A program made the position numbers and the translations under genes. A DNA stretch of 64,000 nucleotides from Paenibacillus sp. 32O-W. GTDB taxonomy: Bacteria > Bacillota > Bacilli > Paenibacillales > NBRC-103111. This document shows, piece by piece, positions 26,597-35,876 of the stretch. How positions within the stretch are numbered: the first letter of the stretch is position 1; each line of letters starts with the position of its first letter. The notes beneath the pieces are model-generated. The model was not told the DNA's origin. It did no database searches and saw nothing but the letters and a program-made list of their open reading frames with translations. The stretch is taken from assembly GCF_007679495.1 (NCBI RefSeq), contig NZ_VEGP01000017.1, positions 1 to 64,000 of the forward strand, read 5' to 3'.

Positions 26597-27472
26597 ATGA
26601 ACATGGAGCGTTCGGATAAGCTGTTTCAATGGACCAATGGTGCTGTCATCCTCCTGATTAGTCTTTCCATGATTGCTCCGATGATCCACCTGCTTGCCGT
26701 GTCCTTGAGCGATCCGGTATATGCCGGGGCCAAGCTGGTTTATTTGTGGCCGAAAGGATTTTTCCTGGATGTGTACCATACCTTGTTCGGCATGGCGGAT
26801 ATGTGGCGCGCCATGGGGGTCAGCATCTATATCACTCTCGCGGGAACCTTGCTGTGTCTCCTGCTGACTTCTTCCCTGGCCTACACCTTGACGAGACCGC
26901 GGATGCCCGCGCGCAAATGGATAGTGGGACTTATCCTGATCTCCTTTATTTTCCCGTCGCCGCTGATCCCCAGCTTCCTGGTGGTCAACGCGCTGGGAAT
27001 GAATAATACGCTGTGGGCGTTAATTATTCCTGGTGCACTAGGTGCCTATTATATTATCATTATGAGAACCTTCTTCGCAGGGATCTCCAAAGAGCTGATT
27101 GAAGCGGCCAAAATTGACGGCTGCGGGGAGTTCGGAGTTTTCGTACGCATCGTCCTGCCGCTGTCCAAGGCGGTCCTGGCTACGATTGCTCTATTCCATG
27201 CGGTGGGGCAGTGGAATTCCTACTTCGGCGCACTCATTTACATTCGCTCGGAGCATTTGTTCCCGCTGCAATTGAAGCTTCGCAATATGGTTCAGAACAG
27301 CAGCTTTGACTCGGGCTTCGACAGCAACATGTTCGATACGGATGTGCTGCAAACTCCGGAGATGATTAAGGCGGGCGCCATTATCTTCACGACGCTGCCT
27401 ATTCTGCTGGTGTATCCGTTCCTGCAGAAGCATTTTGTCAAAGGAGCTATGCTCGGGTCTCTCAAAGAATAG
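26597..27472 (+). CDS. Carbohydrate ABC importer permease (LplC/YtcP-like)
   Basis: A 291-residue MalG-type permease. The EAA loop 'LIEAAKIDGCGEFGVFVRIV' and the ending 'LLVYPFLQKHFVKGAMLGSL' are diagnostic for this group. The ATG has a TGGAGGG ribosome site. With the preceding permease it forms the channel; energy is expected from a shared ATPase encoded elsewhere. Confidence 0.93.
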   Translation: MNMERSDKLFQWTNGAVILLISLSMIAPMIHLLAVSLSDPVYAGAKLVYLWPKGFFLDVYHTLFGMADMWRAMGVSIYITLAGTLLCLLLTSSLAYTLTRPRMPARKWIVGLILISFIFPSPLIPSFLVVNALGMNNTLWALIIPGALGAYYIIIMRTFFAGISKELIEAAKIDGCGEFGVFVRIVLPLSKAVLATIALFHAVGQWNSYFGALIYIRSEHLFPLQLKLRNMVQNSSFDSGFDSNMFDTDVLQTPEMIKAGAIIFTTLPILLVYPFLQKHFVKGAMLGSLKE

Positions 27473-27532
27473 AAGGAGTGCGCCTCCGATAGTCGAACGA
27501 CGGCTTTATCCTTTATCAGGGGTGGGTAAGAC

Positions 27533-28297
27533 ATGCTAAATGTTATGCTGGTTGACGACGAGCGGGTCGTCAAGAAGACGATCCGCACATTGATCGAGAC
27601 GGAAACGGAAGGGATACGGATTGTGGCTGAAGCGAGCGACGGGAGAGAGGCGCTGCAAGCTCTCGAGTTTTATACCCCCGACGTCGTAATAACCGATATT
27701 CGCATGCCGGGGATGAGCGGCCTTACCCTTATGCAGGAGATGAGCCGGCGCCAGATCCAGACGGACTTCGTTATCCTGTCCGGATACGGGGATTTCCAAT
27801 ATGCCCAGACGGCCATTCGCTGCGGGGCGGCGGATTATATTCTCAAGCCGATCGATCCGGATTATTTCGTTGCCATGCTTCAACAATTGAAGCACAAGAG
27901 GCAGAGCCGTCCGACACCCGTTGAACCGGTCCATGAGCCGCAGGCCACAGGAGAGAATAAGCATCCGATGATAAAGGAAGTGCTGTCGGTTATGGCATCG
28001 CGGTACTCTGACCCGAAGCTTTCATTGGGCGAGGTGGCTGACGATTTCGGGATAACCCCGAATTATTTAGGCACCCTGTTCAAAAAGGTGACCGGCGAAT
28101 CGTTCATCCGCTATTTGACCCGGATGAGAATCGAGCAGGCCAAGCGCTATTTACAGAAGCCGTTCATCAAGGTGTATGAGATTGGCCATTCGGTTGGTTT
28201 CGAGGATTATTCCCACTTTGCCAAGACGTTTCGGAAGCTGAATGGGTGCTCCCCAACCGAGTATCGGAACGAAATGGTTAATCAATGGAACGGATAA
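27533..28297 (+). CDS. YesN-like response regulator with AraC DNA-binding domain
   Basis: A 254-residue two-domain regulator. The receiver domain has acidic residues at 'VDDE', the phosphoacceptor Asp55 in 'VVITDIRMPGMSG', and Lys in 'YILKPI'. A short proline-rich linker leads to an AraC-type pair of helix-turn-helix motifs ('LSLGEVADDFGITPNYLGTL' and 'IGHSVGFEDYSHFAKTFRKL'). It is about half the length of many YesN proteins because it lacks the long middle region. It is the last gene of the importer set and the natural partner of the YesM-like kinase at its start. Confidence 0.93.
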   Translation: MLNVMLVDDERVVKKTIRTLIETETEGIRIVAEASDGREALQALEFYTPDVVITDIRMPGMSGLTLMQEMSRRQIQTDFVILSGYGDFQYAQTAIRCGAADYILKPIDPDYFVAMLQQLKHKRQSRPTPVEPVHEPQATGENKHPMIKEVLSVMASRYSDPKLSLGEVADDFGITPNYLGTLFKKVTGESFIRYLTRMRIEQAKRYLQKPFIKVYEIGHSVGFEDYSHFAKTFRKLNGCSPTEYRNEMVNQWNG

Positions 28298-28393
28298 GAT
28301 CGCTCTCATAAAAAGCGAAGACAGCTAGATGCAAGCCTTCCCGGCCATGGATTTCTATAGTGATTCGTGTCATGGGAATAAGCAAATGTGCAC

Positions 28394-28432
28394 CCTCCTG
28401 TTTTCCCTGCCTGGGGAAGCAGGAGGTTTCTA
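28394..28432 (+). terminator. Terminator hairpin, copy A of adhesin 3' module
   Basis: CCTCCTGTTTTCCC pairs with GGGGAAGCAGGAGG over 14 positions with two G-U pairs, followed by TTTCTATTT. The wobble changes relative to copy B keep the stem intact, which supports selection on the structure. It also closes the importer operon upstream. Confidence 0.75.
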
Positions 28433-28609
28433 TTTATTATAGAGAAATAGAAAGAATAATTTCCGCCTATATAAGCGGGCTGGGTATTTTGTCCTCTCAC
28501 CGAGAATAATATTAATCATTTTTAGTAAATCCTTCTTATTTTTTATATTATTTGGAGGAATAGATCAAAAGATGTCGAAGTGTTTAAAACAGATGTATAA
28601 TCTTCATAA

Positions 28610-28631
28610 GATTTAAACAATAGTTTAAATC
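28610..28631. promoter_or_regulatory. Palindrome in adhesin leader
   Basis: GATTTAAAC and GTTTAAATC flank AATA, a perfect 9-base inverted repeat. In the second leader copy the same place (35110-35145) again holds an inverted repeat built on CGTTTAA/TTAAACG. Conservation suggests an operator or an RNA hairpin. Confidence 0.5.
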
Positions 28632-28866
28632 CAAGAAGGAAGGTGGTTGTCGAATCTCTGATGATGTTTTCCTACATGATTATATGGTTCATATCAGAAC
28701 AAAAAGATAGGGGAGATGGTATCGAAATCAGTTGCGACCATCATATGAGCAAATTGACAACGGATAAGAAAACGAATGGTTTTGAACATGTAATGCATAG
28801 TGGGAAAGATCGATACTGAACTGAACTTATACTACCGGTCTAACAACCACGATGGGAGGGAAACGC

Positions 28867-31800
28867 TTGAGTAGTACTCGCTTAACGAGGGCAAACAAAT
28901 ACAAATTAAAACAGTTCCTCGTTAAATTTTGTGTATTTTTACTCGTCATTGGGGGGTACTGCCGTTTGTTTCGCCTGCACCAATCCATGCTGCAGAACCC
29001 TTTTCGATTAATGATGTAGATTCCTATGGTGCCCAGGGAATGACCCTTGTTCAATTTGATGGAAATAACCCAACAACTACTGCCAAGGCAAGTGTCCCTA
29101 TAACAGGCATCACTGTGAATAATTTAAACGGATTAGCGCTATCTTTGACCGAAAATGCTTTCTATGCTAGTGCCCTTGGATCAGCTAACTTTTACAGAAT
29201 CGCTGCTGATGGGAAAGCAGAATATGTAACAACGTTAGATGGTATCGCGGGCAATGCTGTAATTTATGATGGGAAATATTATTATTCGTATGGAATTGGC
29301 GACAAAGCATTCCTAGGTTCTTATGATCTAAGTACCGGCAATAAGACTTCTACCGAAATAAAGGGCCTTGATAGCTCGGCCGCAGACTTAGGAGGCGATA
29401 TTGTTGCCGATGGTGACGGCTACCTCTGGTTTTATAGAGCTAACTCAGTTATGCAGTTGGATCGAGAGACTGCGAATGTTTTACGCAGAGTCCCTATAAC
29501 TAATTCAGATGGTGTAGCTATAGAGTGGGGGGTTAGAGGAATCAGCTTTTTGCCCAGCGGAAAAATGCTGCTGGCTGGCGGTAATCCTAATCCAAAATTC
29601 TATATAATTGACCCGGAAACTAATAGTACCACTTACCTAGGCGCTATGACAGGGGGTTTAATTTTTGACTTAGCATCAAGAGTTTTGCCGGAATTCGAAC
29701 CCAATCGTCCAGTACTTGAATCTAAAAAAACAGCAGAGATTCTGGAAAAAGCGGAAGGTAACACCGATGTGGAACATCCGGAAGTAGGAGATACGCTTCT
29801 TTATACGATTCAGACGCGAAACACGGTCGAAAACAGTCTGGTGAAAAACCTCGTCATTTCGGATGAGATTCCGGAAGGGTTGGAATATGTATCGGGTACC
29901 CTGACTGTAGATGGTACAGTCGTCAGTGATGATCAAGATGATGATCAAGGCGAGAATGTCGGTGCTAAAGCAACCGGAAGGTTTGGAGATGTAGCGGATA
30001 CCGAATGGCATACCCTTACGTTCCAAGTGAAGGTTACTTCTGGACAAGCCGGCCAGACCATTGAAAATATTGCCGCTATCACTGGCGACAATCTAGACAC
30101 GCCAGACGAGCCGAACCATACCATTGACGTGTATCCGCCTGATCCGATAGAACCCCCAAACGCCTGTGCAGCACCAGTGGCGCTGATTAATGGTAGTTTT
30201 GAGGAACCGGATTTGTCGAATCTTCCTGATGATGCTATCAATCAAAGTGGTAAATCCTCTTGGATGTACATCTATGATGATTTTGTACCAGGCTGGAAAA
30301 CTACCGATAGTACAGGAGTTATTGAATTTGGCTCTCCAACTAAACTTGGTATAGATCCTGATATAAATAGCAAATACCATCATATAACTGATGTCCCTGA
30401 TGGAGAGCAGTATGTAGAATTAAACGCTTCTGAATCTAGTCAATTGTATCAGGATGTAAAAACAACTCCGGGACAAACGATTAGTTGGCGACTATCACAC
30501 AGAGCTGCATACCATAGACATGTGCAAGGGTACGATACAATGACAGTTAGAATCGGTTCAAATACGACTGCTCCTGGTGATCTACCGGTTGTTGAAACGA
30601 TAAGCACCCACACTTCTGAAGGGTGGGTAGAGTATCGTGGAACTTATACAGTTCCTGCTGGTCAAACTGTAACTCGATTTGGTTTTGAAGCAGTAGACTC
30701 GGTTCACGGGGAACCTCAAACTGGCAATTTCCTAGACGACATCTTCCTTGGCACTGAACCATGTGTTGTCGCAGAAAAAACAGCTTCTCCGGAGGGCGAA
30801 GTCTTCGCTGGCCAAGAGTTAACCTATGAAGTAACCATTAAGAACAATGGTGGAGACATTGCGGCTAATGCAGTTTTTGAGGACGCTATTCCTGAAGGTA
30901 CAGTATATGTTCCAGGCTCGTTAAAAATTACAAACGGACCGGGGCAAGGCGACTTAACAGATGAAGACGATAGCGATGCCGGTCATTTCGACGGGCAGAA
31001 AGTTATTGTTAAGTTAGGAGACCTGCCAAACGCGAGCAATTTACCTGATGGAATTACCGTTCAGTTTAAAGTAAAGGCTTTAGTTAGTGATAGTATCAAT
31101 CAAATTGTCAACAAAGCACAAGTAAGCTATGACAATCTATTAACAAATGAAGAAGAACAAGTCGATTCGAATGAGACGAAAACACCACTTACTTATCAGA
31201 AACCGGTGTTAGAATCGACGAAGACCGCCACCATCCAAGATAAAGCGGTTGGGAACACCGATTTGGAACATCCGGAAGTCGGGGACACGCTGCTGTACTC
31301 GATCAGTACGAAAAACACCGTAACAGACAGCTTGGTCAAAAACCTGGTCATCTCAGATGCGATTCCAGAAGGCTTGGAGTATGTAGCTGGAAGCCTGAAA
31401 GTCGATGGTCAAACCGTCACCGATGCAGAAGACGATGACAACGGCCACTACAAAGAAGGCACCGTCATCGGTCAATTCGGTGACATTACGGATACGGACG
31501 AACACACATTGACCTTCCTCGTCAAAGTAGGAGCGGGACAAGCTGGAGCAGATATTAAAAATATCGCCACTGTCGGTGGTGACAATACGGAAGTTCCAGA
31601 TAAGCCAGAAGAAGAAGTACTGGTATATCCAAGAGATCCAAAGTTTGCATCCGAAAAAACGGCAGCCAACTTGGATCAGGCTAAAGAGAAATTCGAAGTT
31701 GGCGATACCGTTGTTTATACCATCAGAGCTCGAAACGCTGTATCTGAAAGTATCATTAACAACTTCACGATTACAGATAGTCTGATCGAAGGACTGGAAT

Positions 31801-34800
31801 ATGTCGAAGGCAGCTTGAAAACAAATCCGGAAGTAAATGCAACATTTGAGGATGGTACATTTACGGCAAACTTCGGTGAAGTAAAAGATACCGAGTGGCG
31901 TACACTGACCTTCCATGCCAAGATTCAGTCTGGACAATTAGGCAAGGAACTGAAAAACATTGCGACGGTGGAAGGTGAAGATGTCCCACCAGCAAAACCA
32001 GAAGTTCCGATCAAGGTTGACCCGAAAGATCCGAAGCTGGAATCTAAGAAGATCGCTAGTATCCACGAAAAAGCGGATGGCAATAAAAATGCCGCTCATC
32101 CCGAAGTGGGCGACACCATTCGTTACACCATCACAACAAGAAATACGATCGCAGATAGCTTGGTCGAAAACCTGTTCATCACGGATATGATTCCAAAAGG
32201 CTTGACCTATGTACCAGGCAGTCTCGAAGTAGATGGTGTGAAAGTATCGGATGCCGAAGGTGATGATGCAGGCCATGTCGTTGGAGGCAAGGTCACAGGA
32301 ACCTTTGGCCATGTGACGGATACCGCCGAACATACGGTTACCTTCCTTGTCACTGTAGACAAAGGGCAAGCTGGAGCAGATATTAAAAACATCGCCACTG
32401 TCGGTGGTGAAAATGTTCCTGAGCCAGACAGTCCGGAGGAAGAAGTACTGGTATATCCAAGAGATCCCAAGTTTGAATCCGAAAAAACGGCAGCGAACTT
32501 GGATCAAGCTAAAGAGAAATACGAAGTCGGCGATACAGTAGTTTATACCATCAGAGCTCGAAACGCTGTGTCGGAAAGTATCATTAACAACTTCACGATC
32601 TCGGACAAGCTGATGGAAGGACTGGAATATGTCGAAGGCAGCTTGAAAGCAGATCCGGAAGTAGACGCAAAATTTGAGAATGGTACCGTTACGGCAAACT
32701 TCGGTGAAGTGAAAGATACCGAGTGGCGTACGCTGACCTTCCATGCCAAGATTCTGTCCGGACAATCCGGGAAGGAACTGAAAAACATTGCGATGGTGGA
32801 AGGTAAGGATGTCCCACCATCCCATCCAGAAGTTCCAATCACAGTGGATCCGAAAGATCCGAAGCTGGAATCTAAGAAGATCGCTAGTATTCATGAGAAA
32901 GCAGATGGAAATACGGATACCAACAACCCAGAAGTGGGCGACACCATTCGTTACACCATCACAACAAGAAATACGATCGCAGATAGCTTGGTCGAAAACC
33001 TGGTCATCACGGATATCATTCCGGAAGGCTTGACCTATGTGCCAGGCAGTCTCGAAGTCGATGGCAGCAAAGTAACGGATGCCGAAGACAATGACGCCGG
33101 TCATGTCGTCGGAGGCACAGTCACAGGAACCTTTGGCAATGTGACGGATACCGCCGAACATACGGTTACCTTCTTAGTGACCGTAGATCAAGGACAAGCA
33201 GGCGCAGATATTCAAAACATCGCCGTAGTCGGTGGTGACAATACGGAAGAGCCGGATGAGCCGTCGACGACAATCGAAGTATTTCCGCGGGATTCGACGC
33301 TGGAATCGGTAAAGACGGCGGTCAATCAGGAAGCCGGCAAGAGCGTGTTTGAAGTCGGCGATACCGTGATCTACACGATTAAGGCCCGCAATACGGTAAG
33401 TGACAGTCTGATCCGCAATTTCGTCATTTCCGACGTCCTACCGGAAGGCTTGGCCTACGTGCCGGGCAGTCTGAAGGTCGATGGCGAATCGGTCACCGAT
33501 AGTGTGTACGCCAATCGAGCGACAGTTACCGGCAGTGTATACGGCGAAGACGGTGCAGTCTATGACGATAACGGCTACTTCGCAGACGGCCGGGTCGTTG
33601 GACTCTACGGGGATATAACGGATACAAATTGGCATACGCTGGAGTTCAAAGCGATCATCCAAGACGGCCAGGACGGTCGTAAGATTGTGAATGTCGCTGA
33701 AGTCACCGGAGACGACATGGACAAGCCGGGTCGACCGACGGTAGAAATCGGCGTGGAGAACAAACCGCCGACGGATCCTGGCGATGGGACGGATCCTGAC
33801 GATGGAACCGATCCAGGAAACGGAACCGACCCTGACGACAATCATCCGCCAATCGTACCGGACTATAAAGTAACTACACCGAAGGATACGCCGGTATCCG
33901 GCAAAATCGAAGGTGAAGATCCGGACGGCGATGATCTTACGTATGAAAAAGGCAAAGATCCGAAGCATGGCAAGGTGGAAGTAGACAAAGATGGTAACTG
34001 GACCTATACGCCAGATCCGGGCTTTGTCGGCGAGGATAGCTTCACAGTGATCGTTGATGACGGCAAAGGCGGCCGGACAGAAGTCACGATCATCGTCGAA
34101 GTGAAGGAGCCGAATACTCCGCCAACGGATCCTGGAACAGACCCAGGAAACGGAACGGATCCTGATGACAATCGTCCACCGACTTCACCGGATGTTAAAG
34201 TAACGACACCGAAGGATACACCAGTATCCGGCAAAATCGAAGGTGAAGATCCGGATGGCGACGAACTGACGTATGAAAAAGGCAAAGATCCAAAGCATGG
34301 CAAGGTGGAAGTAGACAAAGATGGTAACTGGACCTATACACCGGATCCGGGCTTTGTCGGAGAGGACAGCTTCACGGTGATCATTGACGACGGCAAAGGC
34401 GGCCGGACAGAAGTCACGATCATTGTCGAAGTGAAGGAGCCGACAACTCCTGCGGAACCGGACGAGGACACCACCCCTCCATCCAGCGGCGGAGGAACAC
34501 CTCCGACTGACTCTAATGATGAGGAAGACGAAACCTCCCCATCTGAGCCTGGAGAAGGATCCACATCCGAAGATGTTGAGATTCCTTCAGAACCAGAAGA
34601 GGTAACACCTCCGGCAGAACCGGAAGAAGAGACGGCATTACCTGCAGAGCCTGAGGAAGCAGTAACTCCAGAGGTGCCTGCAGATAACGCTTCGCCGGCC
34701 CAATCGCCGGCTTCAGAGCACAACCAATTGCCGAATACATCCACCAACTTGTATAACTTAGGAGTATTCGGAGCTCTGATTCTGCTTGCAGGCTTGCTGC

Positions 34801-34832
34801 TCGTGAGAAGAAGAGGCGGCAAGATGCAATAA
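28867..34832 (+). CDS. Giant LPNTS-anchored surface adhesin with DUF11-type repeats; signal peptide out of frame at a G6 tract
   Basis: A cell-wall protein of about 1988 residues once corrected. A TTG start after GGGAGGG opens a signal peptide (SSTRLTRANKYKLKQFL, then FCVFLLVIGG) that leaves frame at GGGGGG (28951-28956). One extra G restores it into 'VLPFVSPAPIHA-AEPF' and the 1967-residue remainder. Order: a propeller-like N-terminal domain, a DUF11 repeat (29.7-30.1 kb), a carbohydrate-binding-like 'NGSFEEPDL' domain, another DUF11, then five isopeptide/DUF11-type repeats in A-B-A-B-A order with a near-identical 829-base period. A related diverged repeat follows, then two Big/cadherin-like domains of 330-base period with DxDGD loops. 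A Pro/Glu-rich wall spacer leads to sorting signal 'LPNTS', a membrane helix and 'RRRGGK'. It is likely attached by a class D-type sortase and mediates adhesion. Confidence 0.88.
28951..28956 (+). repeat. G6 homopolymer in signal peptide of adhesin
   Basis: Six consecutive G residues fall within the signal-peptide codons. With six the signal peptide and mature protein are in different frames; with seven they join. Slipped-strand mispairing here would switch the protein on and off. A sequencing error is the main alternative. Confidence 0.7.
32023..33290 (+). repeat. 829-bp direct repeats within adhesin gene
   Basis: Repeat type A at about 32023-32460 returns at 32861-33290, and type B at 31627-32022 returns at 32461-32860. 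The offset is about 829 bases and there are long identical stretches, so the A-B pair was duplicated recently. Recombination could change repeat number. Confidence 0.8.
33868..34440 (+). repeat. 330-bp direct repeat encoding cadherin-like domains
   Basis: The two domains starting near 33868 and 34198 are nearly identical in DNA as well as protein, which indicates recent duplication or gene conversion. Confidence 0.85.
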
Positions 34833-34885
34833 TCCCGGCCATGATTTCCATAGTGAAATCGGCTAATGGGAATACAGCATTGAGT

Positions 34886-34927
34886 AACCTCCTGCTTCCC
34901 CGCTTGGGGAAGCAGGAGGTTTTCTTT
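34886..34927 (+). terminator. Terminator of adhesin gene (3' module B)
   Basis: A perfect 16-bp stem AACCTCCTGCTTCCCC / GGGGAAGCAGGAGGTT with loop GCTT is followed by TTTCTTT, 54 bases after the stop codon. It is one of three related copies in the locus. Confidence 0.92.
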
Positions 34928-35164
34928 AAAATAAACGCGCTTGTCCAAAGGACGGCGATAGCCGTTTCTGCTTGTATGGAAAAGAAGGAATGACTTCCCT
35001 TATACAGCGGGCTGGGTATTTTGTCCCCCCTATCATAAATTTTTAGTTACTTTTTCCCGGTTTTTATATCATTGGAGGAATAGATCGGAAGATGTCGAAA
35101 TATTTTAAAACATGCGTTTAATCCTGGCTGGATTTAAACGTATGTATAAATCTAGCTGTGGTGG

Positions 35165-35269
35165 TTGCCGAATACATCTACTAACTTGTATAACTTAGGA
35201 TTATTCGGAGCTCAAATTCTGTTTGCAGGCTTGCTGCTCATAAGAAGAAGAGGCAGCGAGTTGCAATAA
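35165..35269 (+). pseudogene. Relic: sorting signal of a deleted second adhesin
   Basis: Thirty-four codons plus stop encode 'LPNTSTNLYNLGLFGAQILF', a short hydrophobic stretch and 'IRRRGSELQ', closely matching the C-terminus of the full adhesin, including the LPNTS motif. It is preceded directly by a copy of the adhesin leader rather than by the rest of the gene. At the junction, leader sequence GGTGGTTG(T/C)CGAAT resembles coding sequence TTGCCGAATACATC, so deletion through short homology is likely. Confidence 0.9.
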
Positions 35270-35321
35270 TCCCAGCCATGATTTCCTTCGTGATCTCAGG
35301 TAATGGGATACAGCATTGTTT

Positions 35322-35366
35322 CCCTTCTGCTTTCCCCCTCCCTTGGGAAGCAGGAGGGCTTTTTTT
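35322..35366 (+). terminator. Terminator, copy C of adhesin 3' module
   Basis: CCCTTCTGCTTTCCC pairs with GGGAAGCAGGAGGG with one bulged T and a G-U pair, followed by CTTTTTTTG. It closes the adhesin relic. Confidence 0.85.
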
Positions 35367-35601
35367 GCTTAAGATGCGAGGTTTGGTCTAAACAATGCTT
35401 ACGCCCGACAATATCGCTGAGAATTTAGATCTTGTTGCTTTTTCCGCTTTCTAGCGTTAGGCATCCTGGGGGTATGAGAAGCTCCCAAAAGGAGCTCACA
35501 AACAGATTGACAACAAGGAATAAAGAAGATATGATACAAGCATGATTAATACTAAGTAAATAGATAGGAATTATGCAGTTTCTTTAAAATATAAAAAAGT
35601 A

Positions 35602-35690
35602 TAAGTTTCGCCTTATACTTGTTCTTATATTTCATCGGTAAACGCGCCTGTCCCAAGGACGGCAATAGCCGTTTATCCTTGTGTCACAAG
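35602..35690. repeat. Dispersed repeat, copy 1
   Basis: The segment AAGTTTCGCC ... TTCTTATATTTCATCGGTAA ... CGCGCCTG ... AAGGACGGCAATAGCCGTTT ... ATCCTTG recurs at 44.73-44.81 kb. Its second half also recurs at 34.93-34.98 kb. It contains a small ACGGC/GCCGT hairpin with a 4-base loop. Confidence 0.75.
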
Positions 35691-35793
35691 TAGGGCGATC
35701 CAACGCCAAGCAGGATACATATGGTTTTGTACGAAGAAATTAAGATTTAATGGGTTAAAATTGTCTCGCCTGAGGTCGGTTTCTTGGGAAATA

Positions 35794-35830
35794 ACGAACA
35801 TTTTTATATATTAATTGACTATTATTCGTG
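35794..35830 (+). promoter_or_regulatory. PurBox-like inverted pair before nucleoside operon
   Basis: ACGAACATT (35794) and, inverted, ATTATTCGT (to about 35829) flank a -35-like TTGACT (35815-35820). They resemble the paired PurR boxes of Bacillus, which have CGAA cores in opposite orientation. The 26-base distance between cores is close to, not exactly, what I recall for PurR. Purine-dependent repression would suit the downstream genes. Confidence 0.35.
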
Positions 35831-35876
35831 TTTTGTATACGATGATAGAGGATTAAATAGAGGGGGAGAAACTTAG

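Larger units (their letters stand above)
28298..28866. other. Leader region of adhesin with relic 3' module
   Basis: Two modules are repeated elsewhere in the locus. The first (about 28328-28440) matches the 3' ends after the adhesin gene and after its relic, including a terminator hairpin. The second (about 28454-28660) is a leader segment repeated at 34.99-35.17 kb; it contains the block GCGGGCTGGGTATTTTGTCC and a GGAGGAATAGATC ribosome-like site before ATGTCGAA. The stretch from 28660 to 28866 is unique and should hold the adhesin promoter, which I cannot place with confidence. Confidence 0.6.
34833..35876. other. Relic of a second adhesin unit plus dispersed repeat
   Basis: In order: 3' module B with terminator (34833-34930), part of a dispersed repeat (34930-34975), a second copy of the adhesin leader (34988-35165), the last 34 codons of an adhesin gene (35165-35269), 3' module C with terminator (35270-35370), AT-rich DNA with a 9-bp hairpin (35597-35620), a full copy of the dispersed repeat (35602-35690), and the promoter region of the nucleoside operon. 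Confidence 0.75.

Noticed and set aside
28454-28660. Known riboswitch (c-di-GMP, purine, PreQ1) in the adhesin leader
   Set aside because: I could not find the conserved core motifs of these classes; left as an unnamed leader.
31353-33161. Long minus-strand frames antisense to the adhesin, up to 407 codons
   Set aside because: They mirror the adhesin repeats; composition (many Phe, Ile, Cys, Asp) follows from the coding strand.
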